Assembly (NCBI RefSeq): GCF_963678635.1
Contig: NW_026971003.1
Location: forward strand, 1 to 20,941
DNA length: 20,941 bases
DNA from: Symsagittifera roscoffensis
Taxonomy: Eukaryota; Xenacoelomorpha; Acoela; Convolutidae
Reading direction: 5' to 3'
Shown here: one piece after another, positions 1-9,885 of the stretch
Position numbering within the stretch: the first letter of the stretch is position 1
Layout of the letters: every line of letters starts with the position of its first letter
Notes under the pieces: generated by a model
What the model saw: only the letters and a program-made list of their open reading frames with translations
Databases searched by the model: none
Told to the model about the DNA's origin: nothing
Position numbers and translations under genes: made by a program

Positions 1-584
1 TCAGATCGACTATTTGTTAGCTCTATTGTTATAACAGTAAAAAAAGATCAAACAGTTAAACTCGCGGCAGACTCTACAAAATCAAGAAATTCATCCACAA
101 AAACAAATATCAAATTCCCAATTTCGACTTACTACTGGACAATATCGCCAAAGTGATCAAATCAGACAAATCCAAACAATCGCTATTTTCGACACTCGAT
201 CTTCGCTACGCATACTCACAAATCCCTCTGGATAAGCCGAGCAGAGAACAATGTAGTTTCGGTCTTATTGGTGGCAACGCCACTGGGACATATCAATTCC
301 AAGCAGGATTCTACGGACTCACGGATATGACAGCTGAATTTCAAAGAGCAACCGATCTAACCCTTACGAACTGTACTAACACTTACGCATACCTAGACGG
401 TATATTGATCGCAACAAGAGGGTCTGTAGAGCTATACCGACAAAATTTACAAGCCGTCCAAACAAAATTAGACGAAGAAAACCTTGCGATATCATTGGAT
501 ACATGTAAGTTCGCATGTAAACAGGTTGAGCGGTTAGCGTTTCACATTAAGAGCGAGGGAACAAAACTACTTACAAAAAACTGA
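1..584 (+). pseudogene. Reverse transcriptase remnant, element A (partial)
   Basis: This repeats the RT at 10027-10610 but lacks its first 40-50 residues, which lie outside the window. Bases 1-150 hold the fingers segment FVSSIVITVKKD in one frame. After a shift near 105-135 the palm is read at 153-584, 143 residues. The first catalytic Asp (LDL, residue 16) is present. The active-site box is YLDG with the Gly codon at 399-401 instead of Asp, so the enzyme is dead. The C-terminal KLLTKN differs from KPLTKN in the other copy by the T at 568. The TGA at 582-584 ends the frame before the thumb. Confidence 0.88.
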
Positions 585-1481
585 GGCTAATGAAAAACTA
601 TCACCACCCAAAACTTTTAAACGGTTAAAATTTTTATGGGCTCCATACACCACCTCACACAATATATACCAAAATTAGAAGAAACTGCTGCTGCCTTACG
701 CCCACTGCTGAAAAAACAGAAAAAAAAACAAACCAATTGACTGGTCACTAGAACACAATATAACTTTTAAATTCATACTAAAATTAGTAGCTAAAATAAT
801 ACAAAATAAACATTCTGAGCAACATCGTGACACTCGCATCGTATCCGATGCATCTACCACAGGATTACGGGCTGCACTAGAACAAAATTCACCAGAAGGT
901 TGGGTTGCCGTAGCTTAGGTATCACGTTTCTTGAACTCCCTTGAGGAAAAGTTTTCCGTAAACGAACTAGAACTATTAGGGGTCGTGTGGGCAATTGAAC
1001 ATTTAAATAATCTATATGGAAAGCACTTTACAGTCCTTACAGACCACCAAGCTTTAATCAGCGCTCTAAACGCAAGCGAACGATAAAAAAAAGCCAAAGT
1101 CGGCTCACGCGCTAGATCGACCGATTGATACCATTTCATTTTGACATCAAACACCTTACGGGGAATAAAATGGGTCTAATGGATTATACGTCCCGAAATC
1201 CAGTTGGATTGCCGATACCCCCTAGCGAGTACGATGAGCAATTTGTTGTAGCATCAATTAGCGCACTCATAAATAACCTCGAATTGATTGACAATGTCAT
1301 TCTAAATAATCTGGCCAATCAAAACAAAGCGCCGTTTGGGCTGATCAAAAAGCGCGCGAAAAAAATGGTTATTGGATGCTACTTCAAACATTCAACTAAA
1401 AACAAAACATTCCAAACATTCCGCAAGCGGTCAATTGCAAATTCACAACACAAATCAGTTTCACTCAAAATCTGCTCATAA
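585..1481 (+). pseudogene. RT thumb/connection and RNase H remnant, element A
   Basis: This matches 10611-11508. The RNase H acidic residues are visible in VSDAST (near 839), NELELLG (near 964) and LTDHQA (near 1040). In-frame stops are at 916-918 (TAG) and 1084-1086 (TAA). The A-run 1085-1092 is one base shorter than in the other copy, but both copies are already out of frame with the next segment, 1125-1481. That segment gives FHFDIKHLTG and the post-RNase H linker and ends in a TAA. The Tyr in EYDEQ (A at 1231) is Phe in the other copy. Confidence 0.84.
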
Positions 1482-2233
1482 ACAGTCAGTTCTCTCGCAA
1501 TCAAAAAAAGCCACAATACCAGCCAGGCTGCAGAAGTTCAATTAACACAACCTCAATAAACATAATTCAACCAACGAGAACGAAAATGAGCCACAAACCA
1601 GAGACAAAAGGGAAATTGGGACAAAACGGAAAATGAGCCGCCAACCAGAGAAGAAAGGGAAAATTACAAAATCTCCGGATCAAGAATCCCACATCCCCTT
1701 AACAAGACCAGTCCAGGATGCAAGGGAACTACTATCGCAGAAAAGAAAGAAGAGATGCGAACGAAGTCAATTTTTCTTTAAAAAATTATATTCGGGGACA
1801 CCACCACCTCAGGAAAAGCAATCATAACAACCAAACAAAAGGAAATCAATTTGAAAACTACACGAGCCGCCCAAACGGAAACGCCAACAACAACAAAAGC
1901 TACACAAACAAACAAACAACATCTGATAGGAAAGAAGACACAGAAGAAATCTGTGTTAGCCGCTTGGATCCCAACATATGCATACAGGAAGAGAAAACAC
2001 ACAATGTGAAACCACCAACAATGACAACAACTTCACAGTTAGAAGCCAGCCATTGCATGCTCACGGAGCGACTGGTCGCGATATTGGAGAAGGCCACGAG
2101 AATCCGAGGAGGACACACCACTTTTCAGGCAAAGGTTACAACGGGTCCTGGGCGTATCTTTCATTGCTGCTGCCACAAGGATGGACCGGAATCTACGCCC
2201 ACTGATGAATTTTGGGCCCATTACGCCCACTGA
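1482..2233 (+). pseudogene. Asn/Thr-rich linker between RNase H and integrase, element A
   Basis: This is the counterpart of 11509-12260. The 171-residue frame is at 1718-2233 and translates identically in both copies. There is one base difference at 1556 (A here, G at 11583). No motif was recognised; it is Asn/Thr/Lys-rich and probably disordered. The duplicated 16-base word lies at 2194-2209 and 2222-2237. Confidence 0.5.
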
Positions 2234-2980
2234 TGAAAAGAGAGACTGGGAAGCCATTAAAGCCTCTTACGGACAATACTGGCACACTATAAGAAACAGA
2301 CTACATGTCAGGAAGGACTGTTTAGTGATTAATGAAAGGATCGTCATCCCTACACAGTTACGACAGACAGTGCTAGACAGTCTTCACTTGACCCATCCAG
2401 GATCGGCTGCCATGTTGCATTTGTGTCAACATGTCTGGTTTCCACACATCCAACGGTCCATTGTGCAAATGGCACAAAACTGCAAACACTGCACTGAACA
2501 AGGTAAAAACTTATAACCCATTATATGAAAAAAAAATCATTCCGAATGGAACCAGTGGTAAAATCTAACTAGGAATTTCAATAAGATTTTGCAGGGCCTC
2601 TTCCGGACGAATTAAATAGGAACGCCTACATTTTGGTTGCAATGGATTGTTGGTCAAAATTAATCGCTCCAGTAGACTATCATAGAGCAATAGGGGTACT
2701 AAAGAGAATGATACAAACATTAAAACGCAGGTTAGCGATGATGAAAATCGATAAAACAAAGACACCATACAAACTCGCTTCTGATGTGGCTGAAATTATT
2801 AAAACATTGGGAATAACACCGCATGGCGTCACAAAAATGTCACCATTTGAGGCACACATGGGCCAAAAACCAAACACCCCTCTTTCAAATGTACCAACTA
2901 GTAGTTCACCTAATAGCTTAAGCTGGGAAAGCGCAAAACATCTTACGGAAAGAATCTTACAAGGCCGCCAATACCTGTAG
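2181..2980 (+). pseudogene. Integrase remnant, element A (catalytic core gutted)
   Basis: This is the same as 12208-13007. The H2C2 domain is at 2181-2516 with His 69/72 and Cys 101/104. There is an in-frame TAA at 2582-2584, and the first catalytic Asp codon is at 2585-2587. A central deletion joins DCWSKL to the alpha-4 segment, and Lys (2702-2704) replaces the catalytic Glu. The open frame 2633-2980 (115 residues) covers the rest of the core and ends in TAG. The only difference seen is Arg 92 (G at 2455) against Gln in copy B. Confidence 0.86.
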
Positions 2981-4376
2981 AAATAATGCATGACTTACAA
3001 CGGTGGTCGGAAGATGAAGTATTTATCAGGAAGAAAAAAACCAAATCAAAATCACAAATGCCAAAGAACTTTCAAAATGCGAACTCTCCGACACAACAAA
3101 ACACAGGTTCAAACTCAAAAATTATAGAAATTGCCAAGATAGGTTATATGCAAGATATAAAGGGGTACAAGCAATAGTAGACAAAAACGCAAAAAAAAAT
3201 TGTATAGACCAGCAGGTAGCTTGGAAAACGATTAGACTAGCAACGAAGGTCAAAGATCCAAAAACATTCGAACAAATTTAAAAAAACCATAGACGGGAAA
3301 ATTCTAACATATACTCAACACACCGCATGGGTACAAACACTCGGAAAGCAACCGAGACTATTAAGAATTAGCGGAGCCGCATTTGTTGCTAGCCCTTCAT
3401 TATACGGACCGTGTAGGCCCTCTCGGCTCAGTGATTACGTCGCGTATAAATCCGCACGGAGATCAAGAATATGCCTACATTTTTTAGACATCGAGAATCC
3501 TACTGCTCCTCAACACCCGATGTTCAGAGAGGACGAAATAACAGGCCTACCAGTGAAACTGACTCGCCAAGAAAAAATGACAAGCCAGGCACACCAAAAT
3601 AGCCCGACAAACAAAGGCCAAAGCGGCGGGGAAACGAACATGCGGGCGCCCAACACACAAATTCACAAATTACAGAAAACAAGCGGAAGAAGTCTGCGAA
3701 CGGATGACAAGGTCGGAAAGTCAACAGATACCAATACTCGGGAGAAACCAGCATCCAGTTATTCAGACAATGACGATCAGTCGTCAACCTCCTCAGAAGA
3801 CATTGCACCATCACCTAAGAGGCAAAATCAAAACGTACGCCACCCACAATTACAACGGTACTACAACAAAAATAAACAAGGAACCGCCAATCGGCGCTGT
3901 CAACTGCATTCGGGAATCCCGTACCGATTAACATAATAAATGACAAGAAGAATGAAGGACAGAAATCTTTCTGGTTCGAAATTGACTCGCCGCCAGATAA
4001 ACAAAAAACGGAAAAAGATCAGAGCCTAAAATCGCTCATAAAAGAAATGGGATTCACAGAGAAAACACCACAATACCAAGCCTGTGTCAAATTCATCGAA
4101 GCCATTAGTCCGAAAAACAGAAAAAATCAAACAAATATAGTTGACCTAACTTCACCAACAGAAGACGAAACAATCGAAAAAAACAACGATATTTCATTTA
4201 TAAAGGACAAAGACATTCAGAAAGAAGGTGAGACGTAAAAGAAAGACGAAAAATTACGGGAAGACGAGGAACACGAGAACAATGGGGAGGACATCAACAG
4301 AGATGGAAAAGAACCAGAAGTGTGGGGAATCAGAAGTCCTACGGGGACTATAAAACTCAAATCCAAAAAGTTCTAA
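2981..4376 (+). pseudogene. C-terminal pol tail, element A (hydrophilic, unclassified)
   Basis: This is identical in the translated parts to 13008-14403. Open stretches are 2986-3177 (63 residues, basic), about 3283-3936 (its 3520-3936 part gives 138 residues, Ser/Thr-rich) and 4047-4238 (63 residues, acidic), with a final TAA at 4374-4376. The stretch contains no membrane segment and no recognised domain. It is the last part of the element that still looks coded. Confidence 0.55.
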
Positions 4377-5538
4377 AGGGACTCTAAAACTCAAACATTC
4401 AAAATAGTCGTTTAAAAATTTCTTGCTGATGGGAATGTCATCCGGCCTGGATCGATAAACTGAGATATATATATATGAAACTCATGCTTGATGGTGGGCT
4501 TTAGTGGGGATGAGTTTGGGCGTTTGCTTGGTAAACGATAATTTCAAATTTTTTTCATGAAATTGATATGTTCGGGCTCAGATGCATCAAAACTATTCAT
4601 ATCAGGACAAAGCCATGAAGTTCCTTCTGCTCTTTTAACAGTCCGGAGGAATTTTTAAATTTAAAAATCGATAGTATTCAAATTTTTCTTATTTTAGGTT
4701 ATTTATTTCTCCACAAGCTACGTAACCTACAAAATGATTTGATTTTGCGTATGTTATTAATGCAAGCAAATTTTCATAATCCCTGTGTGGAGATCACAAT
4801 GAAAGTTAGCGATAAAAAAGTTTGAAAAAAACAGCAATTGCGATCGATTAATTATCAATGTTCCTAGCCACAATAGCAGATTTTATCGATAAATTATTGC
4901 TAATCTGGCTAATTTTTAGCGATGAAACAGCGATAAAGAACTTAACAATATGAGAAAAAATAGTGAACTACCGGGTTCGATCCCGCAGCTATCAGCATTG
5001 TAAACATGTAAGCTTCCTCTGCTGCATCAAGCCTTAGATATACTCAAACTAAAGGGCTTATCAACTAAAAATCTCATTTGAAAGCTTCTAGAATGAGTTG
5101 AAGTTTCTTAAGTCTTAGAGCTGATTTTTCACGGAATCATTACTGAAAAAGTTCTAAATTATCGCAATTTTAGTTATGCAAAAAAAACTCTGATTTATAC
5201 CTGAATTAGCGCTGGAAAATAGCGATCTCTGGTTACTATAGAAAAAGCGATAAATAAAGGTGGGACATCAACTCGGGTCAATTCAAAATAAGTTGATACA
5301 ATTTGCCGTTTAATTCTATATGAGACAAAATATCTCGTTAGTTTTTACACATGATTCAGTTTGGCAGATATCAAACTACTCTAACTATATAAAAGAAGGT
5401 AGCAAGTATATAAATATTTTATAATATTGAGCTCAAGACCATCAATATCAGATGATATAAGAAGTTCTGTTTTAAAAATCAAAACTTAATTGGAAAAAAA
5501 ACTAAGTCGAGTACAAACAATCCGTCATTTTCATCAAA
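4377..5538. other. Non-coding, AT-rich DNA downstream of element A (repeated at 14404-15565)
   Basis: No gene is seen. The stretch starts right after the pol tail, where a 3' LTR would be expected, but nothing matches the 215-bp LTR. It holds a (AT)6 run near 4467-4478 and several AGCGATA/TATCGC words scattered over 4807-5265. One isolated GGGTTCGATCCC word near 4975 resembles a tRNA T-arm, without the rest of a tRNA. A good TATA-type box, TATATAAAAG, is at 5386-5395, about 145 bases before the ATG of the small ORF at 5539. Confidence 0.6.
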
Positions 5539-5822
5539 ATGGGAAGCAAAAAAAGGATGTTTGATTCTTTCAAATTTAGAAAATGTTCGCGTTCAATTGA
5601 GGATGACAACCCTAGCACTTATTACAAAAAGTGATTGACGTATATAAAGTCTTGATTGTGTCCACGATAACAAAATGCACCTCGCACACCAAAAAAATTT
5701 ATGATAAACTATTTGGTGCTTACCCAGGTGATTTTAAAACATTTGCATCCACGCTCGGGACGGTTGCTTCAATTTTCAAAAAATTCAGTTTCTATTTTGG
5801 TAATACTCGAATACAGTGCTGA
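5539..5822 (+). pseudogene. Possible small broken gene, unrecognised (copy A)
   Basis: An ATG at 5539 opens 31 codons (MGSKKRMFDSFKF, then DDNPSTYYKK) to a TGA at 5632-5634. One base back, frame 5631-5822 goes on for 63 codons (VIDVYKVLIVSTI, then KIYDKLFGAYPGDFKTFAS). Residue make-up is protein-like in both pieces and they meet at an A-run, so a one-base indel may have split a single reading frame of about 90 residues. A TATA-type box lies at 5386-5395. The last codons run into the Tc1-like element that starts at 5814; without that element the frame would stop one codon after the insertion point. I recognise no family. It could equally be chance open frame in AT-rich DNA. Confidence 0.25.
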
Positions 5823-6421
5823 TTTAAATTATCCGAACAAAACGAAAAAAGCTTGATATTTGACTGAGTTTTTCGCAAATGAAGCTAACTTCAGACAAAT
5901 TTGATGCGGACCAATATGGTGCAATTTGTTCGCAGAAATCGGGCCAAAAAATTTACCCAAAAAACTAACAAAACTATGTCACTTTTTTCAATTACTGACA
6001 AAACTTTGTTACTGGAAGCTTTCGATGTACCTCAACAAAATTTATCAAAAGTTTGATCTCCAAAAATTTGCTCATAAACATGTTTCAACAAAACTGAGAA
6101 ATATAAATCATTCTTAATTTTTTTTTTGGCTCTATAAGAAGTTTGCAATAAGCGATATAGTATTGTCAGTAAATGAATAAATAGGTTTGGAGTAACTTTT
6201 GAATGACTGATCAAAACCAAAAATGATCGTTTTTAGGGTAAACTTTTGGGTCCAAAATTTGCAAAACGAAAAGCCTTATATTAATTCAATTAAAGTTTTC
6301 AGCAAGATAAATCTTTATCGTTTTTTGTAAAATTTGAGAATTCAAGAAAAATGCGAGAAAAATGCGTTTTGGTTTTCAAATTTGTTTTTTCATTTTGTCC
6401 GGATAATTCAAGCCAGCACTG
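5814..6421. mobile_element. Non-autonomous Tc1/mariner-type element, 608 bp (copy A)
   Basis: The ends are inverted repeats beginning CAGTGCTG. Over the first 37 bases the left arm (5814-5850) and the complement of the right arm (6385-6421) agree at 32 positions, and all five differences are transitions. Each end is flanked by TA (5812-5813 and 6422-6423), the target duplication of Tc1/mariner elements, and CAGTGCTGG is the start of Tc1-family termini. There is no transposase frame, so it would move only with enzyme supplied in trans. A second inner inverted match (about 5958-5985 with 6224-6250) suggests a largely palindromic, foldback-prone element. It lies inside the long repeat, so it was present before the duplication. 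Confidence 0.85.
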
Positions 6422-6423
6422 TA

Positions 6424-8032
6424 TAATAACACGACTACTTGTGTCAATAAAACAAGAAGTGTGGCGATAAATATGGTTTCTTCGTATAAGTAGTACTTAA
6501 TAAACTTAGAAGGGGCTCGGAACCTCCACAGCTTCTCTGTTATCAGACATGTTCTTTGTGTTGACCACTCCCCAATGACCAAACAATATTGCCTATTTTT
6601 GTAAAGAAAAATTATGCTTCAATTGAAAGTTTTAGGTGAACATATAATAAATGAACTAAAAAATTATTTCAGCTGTTATTTAAGCTGCATTTAAGATTGA
6701 ATCCGAGTGATTTTCCAAATTTTGGAGTAAAACAATTTATTAGATTTTTTTTCACTTCAGACTATGCTAACTGCATAAAATTAGGCTTGAAAAAATGTTT
6801 ACTGAAAAAAAAACAAATTGCAATCAATTTTGATATTTTGTAGAATTTGAATTTTGGTTTGAATACCTCCCGAACAGCCAAAAAACTGTAAATTAGTTTG
6901 AGTCGTCCAGGACTGAATGACCAATTGGCTTGCCGCCATTCAATTTAGAAAGATTTTGAAAGCGGAATGATTTACCGCGCCGACATATTTTGCGCTTACG
7001 TTTTGATCATCACAGATAAAATCTAAGAGCGCGCATCAATCAGTCCAGATTGTGGCCAAAATGGTTGTTTTTTAACACGTAATACTTTACTCAAAAAAAT
7101 TGCTATTATCTTCTCGGGATTTACAAGTTGAAACTAGCGTTAAATTTGTCATGAAGACTTGTTCTGATTAAAAAACTACTTGAGCATATATATCCTTTAA
7201 TTTATTCAAAATTGGACCCATATTTTGTTTTACAACCCACTTTAACTGAGAAAACCATGGCCTGAAACTATGAAGATAAGGAATAATTGAGCTATCAGTG
7301 CTTTCTATCTGCGTTGAAAACATTTCGATAATCGAACTTTAAATTTTGACTAACAACCCATTAAATATATTAACTTGAGTATTTCAATGTGTCATGTTCA
7401 CAAACAGCAAATTTTTATATTTTCAAGAAATTTTTGCTGTTTTTTTGCTTCGTTTCAATTAAAGCAGCAGCACTGTTGCTTTTCAAAGCTGGTTAGAAAT
7501 ATACATAAAATAACTACTCAATGACCTAGAAATTTTTGCACATCTGGGTCCAAGTTTTGGCTCATTTCTTGACTTTTTGACAGTTTTGAAAGTTTTGATT
7601 TTGAAAACAAACGGGGTCAAGAAGCAATTTCGATTCGATCACAAACTCAAAATAGGATAGCCAGTTACTGTGCAACTAGCACAGAATGTTCCGTCCACAG
7701 TCTTAAAAAATACGACACATTTTTTTTTTTCAAATTAGTATCGTTGTTTCTGCGTGATGTGATAAAAAGACCTGAACAAAAGACTGAGACTTAAGCATAA
7801 TTGACAGTCATAGTAGAACAATCAAAGTGAAAAAACAGTTTTTTGTACAAAAAAATTACTAGAAAAACAAAGAAAATGAAACAGTTTTTTAAATTTTCAA
7901 AAAAAATTTTCTTGAAATTTTTCAAATTTTGTTTCCGAAATTTTTAATCTTTTCTTGCATAATAGGGCGCTACAAACTCCAAGAGCTCAAAGTTGGCAGA
8001 ATGAAAAACTTCAAACCGGATTTTCACGACAC
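6424..8032. other. Non-coding AT-rich DNA up to the LTR (repeated at 16451-18060)
   Basis: No convincing gene is seen. Open frames here are short and mostly read through A/T runs. A perfect 10-bp inverted repeat, AAACAGCAAA/TTTGCTGTTT, lies at 7402-7411 and 7433-7442 with a 21-base spacer. A slightly GC-richer patch at about 6905-7060 contains CGCGCCGACA and GAGCGCGC words but no open frame. The last 65 bases (from about 7967) can be read as GRYKLQELKVGRMKNF and form the left side of the LTR insertion point. Confidence 0.6.
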
Positions 8033-8247
8033 TGTTATTTATATGATTCATAGTTTATGTAAAAACTCTCAGTTGGCCGATAACTTGACCTTGATAAGCA
8101 CAAAAGATGAACTGTGTCTGAACTACGGTTCAGTCGTAATTAAACGTTGTCTATCAACTAGTTGTCTTACACGGCTTCGATTGAGACTCATTGTTTATCG
8201 ATCCATTCGGATTCGAGAATTAGATATTCATACTCACAGGTATAACA
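8033..8247 (+). repeat. 5' long terminal repeat (215 bp)
   Basis: The segment begins TGTTAT and ends ATAACA, a perfect 6-bp terminal inversion with the universal TG...CA ends of LTRs. It is followed at once by a primer binding site. The length, 215 bp, is within the range for short Ty3/gypsy LTRs. Inside lie an AT-rich TATA-like start (TTATTTATATG), two initiator-like TCAGT words, and a perfect 6-bp stem with 4-base loop at 8118-8133 (CTGAAC-TACG-GTTCAG). I see no AATAAA in it. An LTR would carry promoter and RNA start for the element. The frame opening at 7929 runs through the whole LTR by chance. No second copy of this LTR exists in the window, so the call rests on termini plus PBS, not on an LTR pair. 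Confidence 0.75.
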
Positions 8248-8265
8248 TAGCGCAGTCAGCAGGAT
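8248..8265 (+). other. Primer binding site, tRNA-Ser type
   Basis: The 18 bases TAGCGCAGTCAGCAGGAT directly follow the CA end of the LTR. They match the complement of the 3' end of animal tRNA-Ser including CCA (expected TGGCGCAGTCGGCAGGAT) at 16 of 18 positions; the two changes are both G to A. Several Drosophila Ty3/gypsy elements (17.6, 297) are known to use a tRNA-Ser primer. The match marks the site where minus-strand cDNA synthesis began when the element was active. The mismatch within the first three bases would weaken priming. Confidence 0.78.
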
Positions 8266-9226
8266 ACTCCAAAAACCCACTAAATATTAATCCGTTTTGG
8301 GAGAAGGCGTCTGTCGAACCGCCATTTGAATGGCCCAAGTGGGCAGTAATTCTGGAGATGGCAGTATTCGCAAAGGACGGAATTGAGGTACGAAAATTTT
8401 TGAGAGCCAGACCACCACTTGTCGAACCTTCAAAACCTGAAATAACGGTTGAAACATAGGCACAGAAGAAAAACCGGGAGGTTCGAAATCAGCAGAAACA
8501 AGTTGGTTGGGAAAACCATATCATAAATGCTCGAGAGAAAGGAGTACTGTGCAATTCATACAGGTGGGACGAAGCAGACGCGAAAATCCGAAGCTACCTT
8601 TTTCTATGTTTAGCAGCTGAAGGACAAAGAAAAATTCAACAGAAAAGACCCAGTTTGGAACTACAAAATTTTACCACACAAGAACTCATGACGACACTGT
8701 GAGATATTGTCGTTACGAACAGAATAGTACCTTCGAAAAATTCAATTTGATTTGTCGGAAACAAAAGAAATCGGAGAGCTTTGAAAAATTTCATGCAGAT
8801 ATAGTAGAGTTAGCTTCACGAGCTGATTGTGGTGACTGCAAAGACGAGTGGATAAGAGACATGTTCACAGCGCAAATGAATAAGGAAAAAAATTGCAGAA
8901 GGCATACTAGCACAAACACGGAGTCCACAAGATGCCTACGAATATGCCACACATCGGGAAAAGGGCGTCGAACACAGTCGCACAATGAAGATAAATCCGT
9001 TCGGAGGACAAACTACAACAAAATAAGAACCGGTACACTATATAAACACACGTTGCCGCTACAATTACCCAAACAATCAAAACTCACAAAGAAGTCGGAA
9101 CAACAACGGAAACATCCAAAAACCATGCTACAATTGCGGAATCATCTACAATCTTGTCCTGCCAAAGACAAGATTTGCTCAAAGTGTGCCAAACGAGGTT
9201 ATTTTGCAAAAGTTTGTCGATCCACA
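8266..9226 (+). pseudogene. gag: gag polyprotein remnant (capsid-like region and zinc knuckles)
   Basis: Gag forms the particle that packages element RNA. Reading frame 8266-8459 gives a capsid-type opening (residues around PPFEWPKW) and ends in a TAG at 8457-8459. The same frame resumes to a TGA at 8700-8702 with a segment typical of gag (YRWDEAD, SYLFLCL). A shift then moves to the frame of 8699-9634, which has FEKFHADIVELASRADC. Another shift near the A-run at 8885-8891 breaks the next stretch. At 9176-9217 there is a knuckle with residues C-x2-C-x4-Y-x4-C, where the expected His is Tyr (TAT at 9200-9202). A first knuckle beginning near 9127 (CYNCG) is broken by a frameshift. No good gag ATG follows the PBS; the first in-frame ATG, near 8357, is inside the domain. 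Clearly dead. Confidence 0.8.
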
Positions 9227-9429
9227 AACGTTAATTACCCAGGAGATCGACAGGAACAACAACAGGAAGAAATTGAAACAGAAAGGCTGGAAACCGAAAA
9301 CGACCCTGTGGCATTTGCTGAGTTCACCTCAAACGAGTACCGAGTATGGGACGAGTACCAAATAGACAAATTCTCGGTTATTGCAATCGCTGAATCCTTC
9401 GAGATAAAAAACACGATTACCTTGTCCGA

Positions 9430-9746
9430 AGATGGGCACATTGTTAAAATAAAAACAAACTCAGTAGAGCTATTCGCTATCGCCGATTCGGGTAGCCAAA
9501 TGTCCTTCCTAAACGAAAAAACCGCACGGCGTATACAACAATATGACAAGTCAGCGTTATTCAAATGCATACCACCGGATGACACTGCCAGAAATCTGGC
9601 ATGTTATAATGGTGAAACAATAAATCCGAACTGAAAACCGAAACAATAACTCCATAACAATTGAATCAGGAGGCTGGAGAATCCAGACAGCTCCGTTCAT
9701 CATTGTAGATGACCAAAAAGCAAACATCATAGGACGAAACATATGA
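9430..9746 (+). pseudogene. Retroelement aspartic protease remnant
   Basis: The protease cuts the Gag-Pol precursor and works as a dimer, each subunit giving one Asp in a D-S/T-G motif. Here ADSGS is readable with the DSG codons at 9485-9493, and residues ELFAIADSGSQMSF match the beginning of the retropepsin fold. The frame stops at 9632-9634. The C-terminal part continues in another frame at 9654-9746, with PFIIVDD and the closing IIGRN block, and ends in a TGA at 9744-9746. The active-site motif is therefore intact, but the domain is split over two frames by one or more indels between about 9600 and 9654. It lies between gag and RT as expected. Confidence 0.75.
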
Positions 9747-9885
9747 CCACGAATAGTTATCAAGTTGATTCAAGAAAAGCAAAAACAGAGTATGCGAACA
9801 GGAGGAATCCGATCCAGAGATTAAACAATGGGTCAAAGATAACTTCCAACAACTGTGTATACGTATTGTAAAATCGAATAATCAT

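Larger units (their letters stand above)
1..4376 (+). mobile_element. Ty3/gypsy retrotransposon pol, decayed, left-truncated by window
   Basis: This is the same pol segment as 10027-14403: end of the RT fingers, RT palm and thumb, RNase H, linker, integrase and hydrophilic tail, followed by the same non-coding DNA. Its LTR, gag and protease would lie to the left of the window and cannot be judged. It carries the same stops and the same lost catalytic residues as the other copy, so it is a dead element and not an independent active source. Confidence 0.9.
1..8033. repeat. Long direct repeat, copy A (left part outside window)
   Basis: This stretch matches 10027-18061 almost base for base, so it is the first of two direct repeats about 10.03 kb apart. 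By eye the copies differ at 568 (T/C), 1231 (A/T), 1556 (A/G), 2455 (G/A) and 6142 (T/C). Homopolymer runs also differ in length by one base at 1085-1092, 5548-5554, 6118-6127 and 6805-6813. That is roughly 99.9% identity. The repeat holds a decayed retrotransposon pol, non-coding DNA and a Tc1-like element. It is already under way at base 1, so its left limit is unknown. Its right limit is sharp: identity ends after the T at 8033, where an LTR begins. I may have missed a few substitutions in non-coding parts. Confidence 0.97.

Noticed and set aside
915-1154. Minus-strand open frames overlapping pol (for example 915-1154, 1778-2121, 2680-2991, 3524-3814 and their copies near 10941-13841)
   Set aside because: They are complementary shadows of the plus-strand pol frames and have no recognisable motif.
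3283-4376. Envelope-like gene downstream of pol
   Set aside because: The frames there are hydrophilic and acidic, with no signal peptide, cleavage site or membrane segment.
4467-4478. AT dinucleotide run
   Set aside because: Six units only, same length in both copies; no feature status.
4970-4995. tRNA T-arm-like word GGGTTCGATCCC, possible tRNA or tRNA-derived SINE
   Set aside because: The loop is one base short for a T-arm, and no acceptor stem, anticodon arm, A box or SINE tail could be found around it.
4807-5265. Cluster of AGCGATA and TATCGC words, possible ends of another DNA transposon
   Set aside because: I could not pair them into terminal inverted repeats with a matching target duplication; short AT-rich words recur by chance.
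6376-6582. Minus-strand 68-codon frame with a hydrophobic stretch, possible membrane protein exon
   Set aside because: It ends inside the Tc1-type terminus, has no splice support, and the hydrophobic run is common in AT-rich DNA. Too weak to call.
7929-8459. 176-codon open frame spanning the LTR junction, as a gene
   Set aside because: It starts from non-coding DNA at a TTG, runs through the whole LTR and the PBS, and only its last third is gag-like. It is a chance read-through, not a gene.
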